The notes below the pieces were generated by a model, which worked only from the letters and a program-made list of their open reading frames with translations, was not told the DNA's origin and made no database searches. Below, piece by piece: positions 44,920 to 55,378 of a stretch of DNA of 64,000 nucleotides; position 1 is the stretch's first letter, and the number at the start of each line of letters is the position of its first letter. Made by a program: the position numbers and the translations under genes. The stretch lies in the NCBI RefSeq assembly GCF_017491605.1, contig NZ_JAFGYY010000014.1:62001-126000 (forward strand), given 5' to 3'. The stretch comes from Pseudomonas sp. 30_B (lineage in GTDB: Bacteria; Pseudomonadota; Gammaproteobacteria; Pseudomonadales; Pseudomonadaceae).

Positions 44920-45198
44920 ATGCCCATGACCAAGGACCAACTGGTTCGCGACATCGCCGAATCCCTCGACCTGACCCAGGCCGCCGTGCGCGGCGTGTTC
45001 GAGCAACTGGCGCAGATCGCCCAGGATTCCCTGGAGAACGACGGTGAGCTGACCCTGCCGGGTATCGGCAAGCTCAAGGTCAGCGAGCGCGCCGCCCGCA
45101 CCGGCCGCAACCCGCAGACCGGCAAGACCATCCAGATCGCCGCGAAGAAGTCGGTTCGCCTGGTGCCGGCCAAGGCCCTGGTCGACAGCCTGAACTGA
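44920..45198 (+). CDS. HU-family DNA-binding protein
   Basis: This 92-residue nucleoid protein is of the HU/IHF fold: MTKDQLVRDIAESLDLTQAAVRGVFEQL for the helical dimer part, then GELTLPGIGKLKVSERAARTGRNPQTGKTIQI for the beta arms, and a VPAKALVDSLN tail. The arm carries the typical GRNPQTGK motif. It differs from the main HU subunits in its N-terminus, so it is an extra HU-like paralogue. AAGGAG precedes the ATG. It is 53 bases after ligA. Confidence 0.88.
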   Translation: MPMTKDQLVRDIAESLDLTQAAVRGVFEQLAQIAQDSLENDGELTLPGIGKLKVSERAARTGRNPQTGKTIQIAAKKSVRLVPAKALVDSLN

Positions 45199-45268
45199 TC
45201 GGCAGGCCCGCTCCGTCCTGTGCGTTGCGAGACAGGGTGGGGCGGGCCGTCCGTTTACGGAGAGCGAG

Positions 45269-45646
45269 ATGGACAAGGCTAGAAAGCAGCGCCTGCTCGG
45301 CGTGGCGGCGCTGGTGCTGATGTTCGGGGGCTACGTGGCCTGGACCGAGCGTCCGCAGATCGTCCTGCATTACGAAGGGCAGGGCGGGCCGTCGATGAGC
45401 TACAGCTTCAAGGAAAATGGCGAGGAAACGCTCGCTGGCGAGATCAAGCCTGGCGAGGCACGGGTATTCCCGCTGCGGCTGTGGCGCTCGGGCGAATACC
45501 GCGTGGCCTTCCAGTTCCACCAGGGCGCGGAGCGCTATTCCACCTTCAGCACCCGTCCGGGCTACAGCAAGATGGACCTGTTCATCGGGCCGAACCTGGA
45601 AGTCTCCACCCAGCCTCGGCCCGAAGGGCTGATCCAGGCGCAATAG
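45269..45646 (+). CDS. Conserved hypothetical protein with N-terminal membrane anchor
   Basis: This 125-residue protein has a short basic head (MDKARKQR), one hydrophobic segment (LLGVAALVLMFGGYVAW) and a periplasmic domain of about 95 residues predicted to be beta-rich. I do not recognise the family. It is co-oriented with the HU-like gene and lies just before the 4.5S RNA gene, an arrangement I recall from other Pseudomonas. GGAGAGCGAG is a good ribosome site. Confidence 0.7.
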   Translation: MDKARKQRLLGVAALVLMFGGYVAWTERPQIVLHYEGQGGPSMSYSFKENGEETLAGEIKPGEARVFPLRLWRSGEYRVAFQFHQGAERYSTFSTRPGYSKMDLFIGPNLEVSTQPRPEGLIQAQ

Positions 45647-45684
45647 TCCGGCGGCCGAAGTTCGTAGCTAAGTGCTTGAAGTGC

Positions 45685-45712
45685 TTGTAACTTGCGAACA
45701 AGCCGCTACAAT
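45685..45712 (+). promoter_or_regulatory. Promoter of the 4.5S RNA gene
   Basis: TTGTAA (45685-45690), a 16-base spacer and TACAAT (45707-45712) precede the RNA by about 33 bases and fit a sigma-70 promoter. Confidence 0.65.
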
Positions 45713-45744
45713 GGCGCGGCTCGCCGAACTGGCGAGATTTGCAA

Positions 45745-45856
45745 TGGTGGCCCTGTCGGTCCCCCCGCAATGATTACCCGTTAACCTGGTCAGGTCCGGA
45801 AGGAAGCAGCCACAGCGGGAACATCGTGTGCCGGGGTGTGGCTGGCGGGGCCGCCT
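45745..45856 (+). ncRNA. ffs: 4.5S signal recognition particle RNA
   Basis: The segment carries the conserved SRP domain IV: GGTCAGGTCCGGAAGGAAGC with the GGAA tetraloop and asymmetric A/C loop bound by Ffh. GGTGGCCC near the 5' end pairs with GGGGCCGCC at the 3' end to close the single long hairpin of about 112 nt. Exact termini are estimated from this pairing. It has its own promoter upstream. Confidence 0.93.
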
Positions 45857-45960
45857 CCATTTCAGGGACAGGAAAGTCGCTCCGTCGTTCCGGCTTCGAG
45901 CTCCGGCCCCTTCCTTCAGGCTGCATCCCGCCAGTGTCCAGCGCCTCAGCGGCCGTCACT

Positions 45961-46683
45961 TCAACGATAGTGGCTGAGGATTCGCTCGATCTCTCCAGAA
46001 GCCTTCAGCGCCGCGAGGGCCGAGAGAACCTCGTCGGCGGGGGCGTCCGGGCTGTCCAGCACCAGGCAGGACAGCGGGGTTTCCTCGATGATGCTGGCAA
46101 TCGTCAGGCGCTGGTTCTGGGGGAGCGCCCGGTTGAACCAGTCCAGGGCGATTTCGCTGCTGATGGCGTACTGATAGCGGCCAATCTGCAGCTTTTTCAG
46201 CACCAGTTCCTGGTTGCGCGCTTCGTCGCGGGTTGCCCGGTCGCTGTCCAGCACCGGCTGCAGGCGCGGGTAGTGATAGCCGAGCACAGTGCCGATGGCC
46301 TGGCCGGAAAGGCTCTGCAGGTCGCCCTTGAGGCCGTCGCGGCTGACCAGCAGGTCGCGCTGCGTCATCAGTGGCACGCTCCAGCGGTAATCGTGGAATT
46401 CGTGTTCGGTCCAGGCCGGCGCGACATAGCAACGCACGTCGATCTGGTGGCTGAGCAGGGCCTGTTCCACGCGAGCGCGCGGCAGGAGATGGAAGACCGG
46501 CTCGCGATGCGCCTGGCGGGCGGTTTCGGTGAACAGTTCGTAGAGAATACCGCCGGTCAGCCTGCCGTCTTCGATTCGGGCCAGGGGCATTGCCCAGCTG
46601 TCGACCACCGAGAAGCGCAGGGGGCGATCCTCGGCGAGGGTGACGGCAGAGCTGAACAGCAGGACGATGGCGAGCAGGCGCAT
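45961..46683 (-). CDS. Periplasmic solute-binding protein-like (SBP_bac_3 type)
   Basis: This 240-residue secreted protein has a signal peptide (MRLLAIVLLFSSAVTLA) and a family-3 amino-acid-binding-protein fold: RFSVVDSWAMPLARIEDGRLTGGILYELF at the start, and later VLKKLQIGRYQYAISSEIAL. It is divergent from dnaX and stands alone without ABC transporter genes. Such orphan proteins may act in sensing or in shuttling polar amino acids. The ATG at 46683 is chosen because only it gives an N-terminal signal peptide. Confidence 0.75.
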   Translation of the reverse strand: MRLLAIVLLFSSAVTLAEDRPLRFSVVDSWAMPLARIEDGRLTGGILYELFTETARQAHREPVFHLLPRARVEQALLSHQIDVRCYVAPAWTEHEFHDYRWSVPLMTQRDLLVSRDGLKGDLQSLSGQAIGTVLGYHYPRLQPVLDSDRATRDEARNQELVLKKLQIGRYQYAISSEIALDWFNRALPQNQRLTIASIIEETPLSCLVLDSPDAPADEVLSALAALKASGEIERILSHYR

Positions 46684-46836
46684 CAAGGCTCCGATGGCGG
46701 CGTAGTGGCGACACAATGCCTGTACGGATCGGGCCTTGCCAAGATGTACCAACGGCCAGAGCCGACATCGGGTGCAATTTACGGTCCGCTTCGCTAGGAT
46801 TAGCCCACTTCTGCTCACCTGTCGCGATGGATATCA

Positions 46837-48984
<2,148 letters not shown>

Positions 48985-49023
48985 CAGCCTGCGCCTACGA
49001 CTGAACGAATCGAGGAACTCGAC

Positions 49024-49350
49024 ATGATGAAAGGTGGCATGGCCGGCTTGATGAAGCAGGCCCAGCAGATGCAGGAAAAGATGCAGAAGATGCAGGAAGA
49101 GCTGGCCAACGCCGAAGTGACCGGTCAATCCGGCGCCGGCCTGGTGAGCGTGGTGATGACCGGTCGCCACGACGTCAAGCGCGTCTCCCTGGATGACAGC
49201 CTGATGCAGGAAGACAAGGAAATCCTCGAAGACCTGATCGCCGCTGCGGTGAACGACGCCGTGCGCAAGATCGAGCAGAACAACCAGGAGAAGATGTCCG
49301 GCATGACCGCCGGCATGCAGCTCCCGCCCGGCTTCAAGATGCCTTTCTGA
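49024..49350 (+). CDS. ybaB: Nucleoid-associated protein YbaB/EbfC
   Basis: This 108-residue DNA-binding protein has the Gln/Met-rich helical head (MAGLMKQAQQMQEKMQKMQEEL) and the core VTGQSGAGLVSVVMTGRHDVKRVSLD, ending PPGFKMPF. It forms tweezer-like dimers on DNA. It lies 39 bases after dnaX and before recR, the conserved dnaX-ybaB-recR order. Confidence 0.94.
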   Translation: MMKGGMAGLMKQAQQMQEKMQKMQEELANAEVTGQSGAGLVSVVMTGRHDVKRVSLDDSLMQEDKEILEDLIAAAVNDAVRKIEQNNQEKMSGMTAGMQLPPGFKMPF

Positions 49351-49507
49351 GTTCGTTCGGGCCGCCCATGCCTGGCGCATGGCGGCGTTGCCGTCGGGTT
49401 CGGAATCCTCATGTGCTACAGCACACTCCGGTTCCTCACCCGACGGCGCCTTGCCCTGCTTGGGCCTGAGCGGCCCGTTGCCCGATTTCTTCTCTCCCTG
49501 TTTTTGG

Positions 49508-49533
49508 GTTCGCGAGCCCGCTCGCTCCTACAG
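49508..49533. repeat. Single REP arm between ybaB and recR
   Basis: GTTCGCGAGCCCGCTCGCTCC followed by TACAG is a lone REP palindrome in the 220-base ybaB-recR gap. The rest of the gap shows nothing recognisable. Confidence 0.65.
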
Positions 49534-49570
49534 TCGTTCCAACCCTCGAAAAATATCCTGAGACCGTCCC

Positions 49571-50170
49571 ATGAGCTTCAGCCCGCTGATCCGCCAACTG
49601 ATCGACGCCCTGCGCACCCTGCCCGGAGTGGGGCAGAAGAGTGCCCAGCGCATGGCGCTGCAGCTGCTGGAGCGTGACCGCAGCGGCGGCCTGCGCCTGG
49701 CCCAGGCGCTGACCCAGGCGATGGAAGGCGTTGGCCACTGCAAACAGTGCCGCACGCTGTCCGAGGACGAGTTCTGCCCGCAGTGTTCCGATCCGCGCCG
49801 TGACGACAGCCTGCTGTGCGTGGTTGAAGGTCCGCTGGACGTGTTCGCCGTCGAGCAGACCGGCTATCGCGGCCGTTATTTCGTGCTCAAGGGGCACCTG
49901 TCGCCGCTGGATGGGCTCGGCCCGGAGGCCATCGGCATTCCCGAGCTGGAAGCGCGGATCAAGGCCGGCAACTTCAGCGAGATCATCCTCGCCACCAACC
50001 CCACGGTGGAAGGCGAGGCGACCGCCCACTACATCGCCCAGCTGCTCGGTGGCGGCGACCTGGTGCTGTCGCGCATCGCCCACGGCGTACCGCTGGGCGG
50101 CGAGCTGGAGCTGGTGGACGGCGGCACCCTGGCCCACGCCCTGGCGGGGCGCCGGCCCATCAGCGGCTAA
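49571..50170 (+). CDS. recR: Recombination mediator RecR
   Basis: This 199-residue protein loads RecA with RecF and RecO. It has an HhH motif (LRTLPGVGQKSAQRMALQLL), a Cys4 zinc finger (CKQCRTLSEDEFCPQC), a Toprim domain (LLCVVEGPLDVFAVEQTG ... ILATNPTVEGEATA) and the C-terminal Walker-B-like end. The stop overlaps the stop of the convergent GNAT gene by 4 bases, with no room for a terminator between them. Confidence 0.95.
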   Translation: MSFSPLIRQLIDALRTLPGVGQKSAQRMALQLLERDRSGGLRLAQALTQAMEGVGHCKQCRTLSEDEFCPQCSDPRRDDSLLCVVEGPLDVFAVEQTGYRGRYFVLKGHLSPLDGLGPEAIGIPELEARIKAGNFSEIILATNPTVEGEATAHYIAQLLGGGDLVLSRIAHGVPLGGELELVDGGTLAHALAGRRPISG

Positions 50171-50646
50171 CGGCCGGCAAGGCGCAACAGCGCCCGGTCA
50201 TCCATCCCATAGGCAATCCATTTGCTTTCACGCCGGCCGCCCAGGCGCGAATAGAAGCGCTCTGCCGCGTCATTGCCGGCCAGCACGTCCCACAGCAGGC
50301 GGCCCGCGCCTTGCTCCAGCGCCCAGTGCGCTACGCGCCGCAGCAGCTGTTCGCCTACGCCGTTGCTGCGCTGTCCCTGGACGACATACAGCTCCTTGAG
50401 TCGAACGCTCGGGCGCAGGTCGAAGGTGAAGGGAAGGCTCTGGATGACGGCGTAACCGCAGAGTGACTCGGTCTGGGCGACGAACACCTGGCATTGCGCT
50501 GCCGCGCCGAAGGCGCGGTTGAGCAGGGCGTCGGCGTCCACCGCGAAGTCATCGAGATAGCCTTCGAACTCCGCCAGTGCGCGCATCAGCTCCAGCACGG
50601 CCGGGACATCGTCCGGCCGTGCTTCGCGAATGGTCAGCAGGCGCAC
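50167..50646 (-). CDS. GNAT-family N-acetyltransferase
   Basis: This 159-residue protein has the GNAT fold with motif A VRLKELYVVQGQRSNGVGEQLLRRVAHWAL and motif B WDVLAGNDAAERFYSRLGG, which form the acetyl-CoA site. The substrate is unknown; the pattern resembles the diamine-acetyltransferase-like group. The GTG at 50646 has AGAAGG seven bases upstream and lies inside the end of the rhodanese gene, so the pair is translationally coupled. Confidence 0.82.
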   Translation of the reverse strand: MRLLTIREARPDDVPAVLELMRALAEFEGYLDDFAVDADALLNRAFGAAAQCQVFVAQTESLCGYAVIQSLPFTFDLRPSVRLKELYVVQGQRSNGVGEQLLRRVAHWALEQGAGRLLWDVLAGNDAAERFYSRLGGRRESKWIAYGMDDRALLRLAGR

Positions 50647-51077
50647 GAGATGCCTTCTGCCTGGCTGCACTGCTCATCGCCCTCGGCACCGACCAGCGTC
50701 AGTCCTTCGTCGAGCCAGCCGGTCACCCCGCCGATCATCTCCTTCACCGGCAAGCCCAGCGCGGCGAGCTTCGCGGCGGCGCGGTGCACGCCGTTGCAAT
50801 GCGGCCCGGCGCAGTAGACGACGAACAGGGTGCCCGGCGGGTACTGCGCCATGCGCCGTGCATCGATCTCGCGGCTCGGCAGGTTCAGCGCTCCGGGTAC
50901 GTGTCCACGGGCAAAGGCGGCGGCGTTGCGCACGTCGAGCAGGACGAAATCCTGCTCGCCGTTCTGCAGGGCGTGGTTGACGTCCGAGCAATCGGTCTCG
51001 AAGGCCAGCCGATGGCTGAAGTGGGCGAGGGCGTCGGCGGGCAGGGCGGCGGGGAACTGGCTGACGAGGCTGGGCAT
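50634..51077 (-). CDS. Rhodanese-like sulfurtransferase
   Basis: This 147-residue single-domain rhodanese has DFVLLDVRNAAAFARGHVPGALNLP and an active-site loop beginning with Cys (YCAGPHCNGVHRAA); the catalytic Cys is in VVYCAGPHCNG. AGGAG precedes the ATG at 51077. It overlaps the GNAT gene and is divergent from a GlxA/FtrA-type regulator, a pairing seen in other genomes, so it is probably controlled by that protein. Confidence 0.85.
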   Translation of the reverse strand: MPSLVSQFPAALPADALAHFSHRLAFETDCSDVNHALQNGEQDFVLLDVRNAAAFARGHVPGALNLPSREIDARRMAQYPPGTLFVVYCAGPHCNGVHRAAAKLAALGLPVKEMIGGVTGWLDEGLTLVGAEGDEQCSQAEGISCAC

Positions 51078-51170
51078 GGCAGGGCTCCTGTGGAAGTTGG
51101 GGGCACTGTATGTCGCCATCCGAGTCGGCTACAGTGGCGGCCTGGACAGTGATCGGAAGTTTTCCGCCAA

Positions 51171-52139
51171 ATGCTGCGCAATCCCCTGGAAGTGGCCGTG
51201 CTCGCCTACGACGGCCTGTGTACCTTCGAATTCGGTATCGCCGTGGAGATCTTCGGACTGCCGCGCCCCGAGTTCGATTTCCCCTGGTATCGCCATCGCG
51301 TCGTTGCTGTCGATGCCGGGCCGATGCGTGCCATGGGCGGCATTCAGGTTCTGGTCGATGGCGGGCTGGAGGCGCTCGACAAGGCCGGCACCATCATCGT
51401 GCCCGGCTGGCGCGACCGTGCCGAGGCGCCGTCCGCCGAACTGGTGCGGGCGCTGTGCAAGGCTCGCGACGAAGGCGCGCGGCTGCTGTCGATCTGCTCC
51501 GGTGTCTTCGTCCTGGCCGCCAGCGGGTTGCTCGACGGCCGGCGGGCGACCACCCACTGGCGCTACGCCGAGGAATTGGCGACGCGCTTTCCCGCCATCG
51601 AAGTCGATGCCCAGGTGCTCTACGTGGACGCCGGGCAACTGATCACCTCCGCCGGCAGCGCAGCGGGTATCGACGCCTGCCTGCACCTGGTGGCGCGGGA
51701 CTTCGGTACGCAGGTTGCCAATACCGTGGCGCGGCGCCTGGTGATGTCGCCGCAGCGTGGTGGCGGCCAGGCGCAATTCATTCCCGCACCGGTCGCACAG
51801 GCGCCCCGGCATGACCTGGCGGGGCTGCTGGACTGGGCCCGGCAACGATTGGACCGGTCGATCTCCGTCGGTGAGCTGGCGAGCCGCGTGGCCATGAGCG
51901 AGCGCACCTTCCTGCGCCGTTTCAGCGAGGCGACCGGCATGACGCCCAAGGCCTGGCTGCAGCACGAGCGCATGCTGCGCGCCCGCGAACTGCTGGAGAG
52001 CAGCGGCGACAGTGTCGAGCGGATCGCCGAACAGTGCGGCTTCGGCACCGTGGAAAGCTTCCGCAATGCCTTCCGTAATGCGGCGGGTGTGGCGCCCTCG
52101 GCCTATCGGGAACGGTTCGGGGCGGCGCATCTGTCCTAG
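51171..52139 (+). CDS. ftrA: GlxA/FtrA-type regulator (DJ-1/PfpI domain plus AraC HTH)
   Basis: This 322-residue regulator has an N-terminal amidotransferase-like domain (VAVLAYDGLCTFEFGIAVEIFG, with the nucleophile-elbow Cys in LLSICSGVFVLAASGLL) and two AraC helix-turn-helix motifs (ISVGELASRVAMSERTFLRRF and VERIAEQCGFGTVESFRNAFR). It is divergent from the rhodanese-GNAT pair, 93 bases away. The name FtrA is from memory of database naming; the ligand is unknown. Confidence 0.8.
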   Translation: MLRNPLEVAVLAYDGLCTFEFGIAVEIFGLPRPEFDFPWYRHRVVAVDAGPMRAMGGIQVLVDGGLEALDKAGTIIVPGWRDRAEAPSAELVRALCKARDEGARLLSICSGVFVLAASGLLDGRRATTHWRYAEELATRFPAIEVDAQVLYVDAGQLITSAGSAAGIDACLHLVARDFGTQVANTVARRLVMSPQRGGGQAQFIPAPVAQAPRHDLAGLLDWARQRLDRSISVGELASRVAMSERTFLRRFSEATGMTPKAWLQHERMLRARELLESSGDSVERIAEQCGFGTVESFRNAFRNAAGVAPSAYRERFGAAHLS

Positions 52140-52215
52140 CCGATGGCGGGTGTCTCGCCTTGTAAACCAAGCAAGCGCTCGGTAAGTTTTCAGGCAAATC
52201 GTCTGGAGCCTTGCC

Positions 52216-53355
52216 ATGTCCGAGTACTTCAATGACAGCCACCGCCTGGTCCGCGATAGCGTAAGGCGCTTTGTCGAGCGGGAAATCCTGCCCCACGTCG
52301 CCGACTGGGAGGAAGCCGAGGAGTTTCCCCGCGAGCTGTACCGCAAGGCGGGCGAGGCCGGCATTCTCGGCATCGGCTACCCCGAGGCGCTGGGCGGCAG
52401 CCACGAAGGCGACCTGTTCGCCAAGGTGGCGGCCAGCGAAGAGCTGATGCGCTCGGGCTCCGGCGGCCTGGTCGCCGGGCTGGGCTCGCTGGACATCGGC
52501 CTGCCGCCGCTGATCAAGTGGGGCCGTCCGGAGTTGCGCGAGCGCATCGCGCCGCAGGTACTGGCCGGCGAGAAGATCATGGCGCTGGCGGTCACCGAGC
52601 CGTCCGGCGGTTCCGACGTGGCCAGCCTGAGGACCCGCGCCGTGCGCGATGGCGACCATTACCGCGTGAGCGGCAGCAAGACCTTCATCACCAGCGGCGT
52701 GCGCGCCGACTACTACACCGTGGCCGTGCGCACCGGCGGCGATGGTTTCGGCGGCGTCAGCCTGCTGCTGGTGGAGAAGGGCACGCCGGGCTTCACCGTC
52801 AGCCGCAAGTTGAAGAAGATGGGCTGGTGGGCGTCCGACACCGCCGAGCTGTTCTTCGACGACTGCAAGGTGCCGGTGGAGAACCTGATCGGCGCCGAGA
52901 ACATGGGTTTCGCCTGCATCATGGCGAACTTCCAGAGCGAGCGCCTGGCGCTGGCGATCATGGCCAACATGACCGCGCAGCTGGCGCTGGAGGAGGCACT
53001 GGCCTGGTGCCGCGAGCGCGAGGCATTCGGCAAGCCCATCGGCAAGTTCCAGGTGCTCAAGCACCGGCTGGCGGAGATGGCCACGCAGGTGGAGGTCTCC
53101 CGCGAGTTCACCTATCGCCAGGCGGCGAAGATGGCCGCCGGCAAGAGCGTGATCAAGGAAATCTCCATGGCCAAGAACTTCGCCACGGATGTCGCCGACC
53201 GGGTGACCTACGATGCGGTGCAGCTGCTGGGTGGCATGGGCTACATGCGCGAGAGCCTGGTGGAACGGCTGTATCGCGACAACCGAATCCTCTCCATCGG
53301 CGGCGGCACGCGGGAGATCATGAACGAGATCATCGCCAAGCAGATGGGGTTGTAG
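52216..53355 (+). CDS. Acyl-CoA dehydrogenase (LCAD-like)
   Basis: This 379-residue FAD enzyme introduces the alpha-beta double bond in an acyl-CoA. FAD/substrate motifs are LAVTEPSGGSDVASL and KTFITSGVRADYYTVAVR, and the C-terminal YDAVQLLGGMGYMRE. The usual catalytic Glu of the YEGT motif is replaced (GGGTREIM), but a Glu is present in FQSERLALA, the position used by long-chain and isovaleryl dehydrogenases. It stands alone; a REP begins at its stop codon. Confidence 0.9.
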   Translation: MSEYFNDSHRLVRDSVRRFVEREILPHVADWEEAEEFPRELYRKAGEAGILGIGYPEALGGSHEGDLFAKVAASEELMRSGSGGLVAGLGSLDIGLPPLIKWGRPELRERIAPQVLAGEKIMALAVTEPSGGSDVASLRTRAVRDGDHYRVSGSKTFITSGVRADYYTVAVRTGGDGFGGVSLLLVEKGTPGFTVSRKLKKMGWWASDTAELFFDDCKVPVENLIGAENMGFACIMANFQSERLALAIMANMTAQLALEEALAWCREREAFGKPIGKFQVLKHRLAEMATQVEVSREFTYRQAAKMAAGKSVIKEISMAKNFATDVADRVTYDAVQLLGGMGYMRESLVERLYRDNRILSIGGGTREIMNEIIAKQMGL

Positions 53356-53394
53356 GAGCGGGCCATGCCCGCGATCGCGCGCATGGTGCGCTAC
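53352..53394. repeat. REP hairpin overlapping the acyl-CoA dehydrogenase stop
   Basis: GTAGGAGCGGGCCATGCCCG followed by GCGCGCATGGTGCGCTAC. The TAG stop of the preceding gene is part of the repeat, and the next convergent gene ends directly at its other side. Confidence 0.7.
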
Positions 53395-54362
53395 TACACG
53401 CGGGCGCCGGCGCTCTGGTTGCGTCGCCATGCCGCTGGCGGGCAGCCATATTCACGGCGAAAGGCGCGGCTGAAGGCAGTATCCGTCTGGTAGCCGACAT
53501 CCTCGGCGATGCGCGCCAGCGGAGCGTTGCTGCCGCGCAGCAGGTTGGCCGCCAGAAGCATCCGCCACTGGGTCAGGTACTGCATCGGCGGGCAACCGAC
53601 CAGGCACTGGAAGCGCTCGGCCAGCACCGAGCGTGAGGTACCGGCGCAGCGGGCCAGCTCTTCCAGGCTCCAGGCGTGGGCAGGTGACTTGTGCAGCTCG
53701 CCGAGGGCGGAGCCGACGATGCGGTCGTGCAGTCCGGCCAGCCAGCCGGTGCGCTCTTCACCCTGCTGCGCCATGTACAGGCGCAGCACTTCGATGAACA
53801 GTACCTCCGCCAGCTTGGCCAGCACGCCAGCCCCGCCGGGCCTGGGCGAGCGCGCCTCGGCCAGGGCGTACTGAACCGAGGACTCCAGCCAGGCGCCCGC
53901 GTCGGACCCGCGCACGTTGACCTTCACCAGGGCCGGCAGGCCCGCCAGGAGCAGCCGCGCCAGGCGGGCGTCGCAGGCCAGGTAGCCGCACACCAGGCGG
54001 GTCGTCGCGCCGCCGCCACCGTAGGCCAGTTGCCGGGGACGCCGTGCGAGCACCGCTTCCAACTGCGCGCCTGTGGCGGGTGGCACGCCGGGCTGCGAGG
54101 TCATGCGGTGCGCATGCCCCTGGGGGAACAGCACCGCATCGCCCGCCACCAGTCTCACCGGTTCGGCCTTGCCCATCTCGACAAAGCATTCGCCTTCGGT
54201 GATCAGGTGGAAAATCACCAACTGCTCGGCGCCGGGCTCCAGCAGCTCGATCACCGAATCGGCGCGCGGTGATTGGTAGCACCAGGGCGCGGTGAAGCGG
54301 GCATTGATGAAGATGGCGCCGATCAGGCGTACCACCCGCAGGGTTTCCGACAGCGCGTCCAT
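53394..54362 (-). CDS. AraC-family regulator (cupin-type sensor)
   Basis: This 322-residue regulator has an N-terminal cupin domain (cupin_6 type: VIFHLITEGECFVEM, VAGDAVLFPQGHAHRM) and C-terminal AraC helices (LEELARCAGTSRSVLAERFQ, then IAEDVGYQTDTAFSRAFRREYG). The stop of the OsmC gene and its ATG share one base (TGATG), so both are made from one message. The inducer is unknown. The ATG at 54362 is preferred over a TTG one codon earlier. Confidence 0.83.
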   Translation of the reverse strand: MDALSETLRVVRLIGAIFINARFTAPWCYQSPRADSVIELLEPGAEQLVIFHLITEGECFVEMGKAEPVRLVAGDAVLFPQGHAHRMTSQPGVPPATGAQLEAVLARRPRQLAYGGGGATTRLVCGYLACDARLARLLLAGLPALVKVNVRGSDAGAWLESSVQYALAEARSPRPGGAGVLAKLAEVLFIEVLRLYMAQQGEERTGWLAGLHDRIVGSALGELHKSPAHAWSLEELARCAGTSRSVLAERFQCLVGCPPMQYLTQWRMLLAANLLRGSNAPLARIAEDVGYQTDTAFSRAFRREYGCPPAAWRRNQSAGARV

Positions 54363-54895
54363 CAAGCGGCTCCGCTGTCGATGTCCAGGCGTACTACCAC
54401 CGCTTCCGTCATCGCGCCCAGCACGGGAGACACGCCCATGGCCTGTTCGACGAGATCGCGCACGGCCCGGTCCTCGACGTTGGGCACGCGGATGCGCAGT
54501 CGCAAGTGGATTGCCAGTGGCCCGGGGGGCACTCGTTGGCCGTCTTCACGGCAGAGGCCGAGCAGGCCATGCAGGTCGGTTTCGCTGGTGACGTCCGCCT
54601 CCAGCCGCTCAGGTTGCATCCCGCGTTCGGCGGCGAGCATGGCGATACGTGTGACGGCGCAGGACGCCAGGGCTGCCCGCAGCAGCCAGCCGGGGCTGAC
54701 CTGCGCGCCATTGCCGCCCAGTTCCCGGGGCAGGTCGGTGTACACCATGTTGCCGTCCGGATGCAGCACGCAGGTCCTGCCCCCGCCTTCCCAGAGGGCG
54801 GTGGCAGGGACGTCCCTGATCCGGGCGACAGCCGGGCGCTGGCGCACCAGACGTTCGAGACGCTGCTGGGCGTCAAGGAGGGTGTCCGAGCTCAT
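54362..54895 (-). CDS. OsmC-family protein
   Basis: This 177-residue protein has the OsmC/Ohr pattern: a beta-rich head, then the central helix GWLLRAALASCAVTRIAMLAAERG with the conserved catalytic Cys, and a second segment VSPVLGAMTEAVVVRLDI. The second Cys of true peroxidases is not obvious (the tail has none), so peroxidase activity is uncertain. GAGGAG precedes the ATG at 54895; an upstream extension into the divergent DUF4242 gene is rejected. Confidence 0.75.
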   Translation of the reverse strand: MSSDTLLDAQQRLERLVRQRPAVARIRDVPATALWEGGGRTCVLHPDGNMVYTDLPRELGGNGAQVSPGWLLRAALASCAVTRIAMLAAERGMQPERLEADVTSETDLHGLLGLCREDGQRVPPGPLAIHLRLRIRVPNVEDRAVRDLVEQAMGVSPVLGAMTEAVVVRLDIDSGAA

Positions 54896-55076
54896 GGGGT
54901 GCTCCTCGGGGCCGGGGCTTCTCCGAAGTCTGGGCGTGAAAGCGAAGCCGTGACGGGCCGCCGGACGATCGGGCAGGGAAGGCCGACGCTGGAGCAGGAC
55001 GGCAACCGGACCCCGGCGCAGTATGAAGGTGCGGGAGGTTGTGGTCCCCGACGTTTCCCACCCACCGGAGAATGTC

Positions 55077-55349
55077 ATGCCCAAGTTCGTTATCGAGCGC
55101 GAAATTCCTGGCGCCGGCGCCCTGTCCGAGCGCGATTTCAAAGCCATCGCGCAGAAGTCCTGCAAAGTCCTGAACCAGCTCGGCCCACAGATCCAGTGGC
55201 TGCACAGCTACGTGGTCGACGACCGCATCTACTGCGTGTACATCGCGCCCGACGAGGCCACCGTGCGTGAGCATGCGAGCCTGGGCGGATTCCCGGCCAA
55301 CCGGATATCGCAGGTCGTCAACATCATCGACCCGACCACCGCCGAATGA
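55077..55349 (+). CDS. DUF4242 family small protein
   Basis: This 90-residue protein (MPKFVIEREIPGAGALSERD, ending VVNIIDPTTAE) fits DUF4242, a ferredoxin-like-fold family that includes nickel-binding SCO4226-type proteins. Visible His residues are in WLHSYVV and REHASLGG. It begins 182 bases from the divergent OsmC gene and is followed 29 bases later by a methyltransferase. Its function is unknown. CCGGAG precedes the ATG. Confidence 0.75.
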   Translation: MPKFVIEREIPGAGALSERDFKAIAQKSCKVLNQLGPQIQWLHSYVVDDRIYCVYIAPDEATVREHASLGGFPANRISQVVNIIDPTTAE

Positions 55350-55378
55350 GCGCGCCTGCACTGCCTGGAGATGCACAG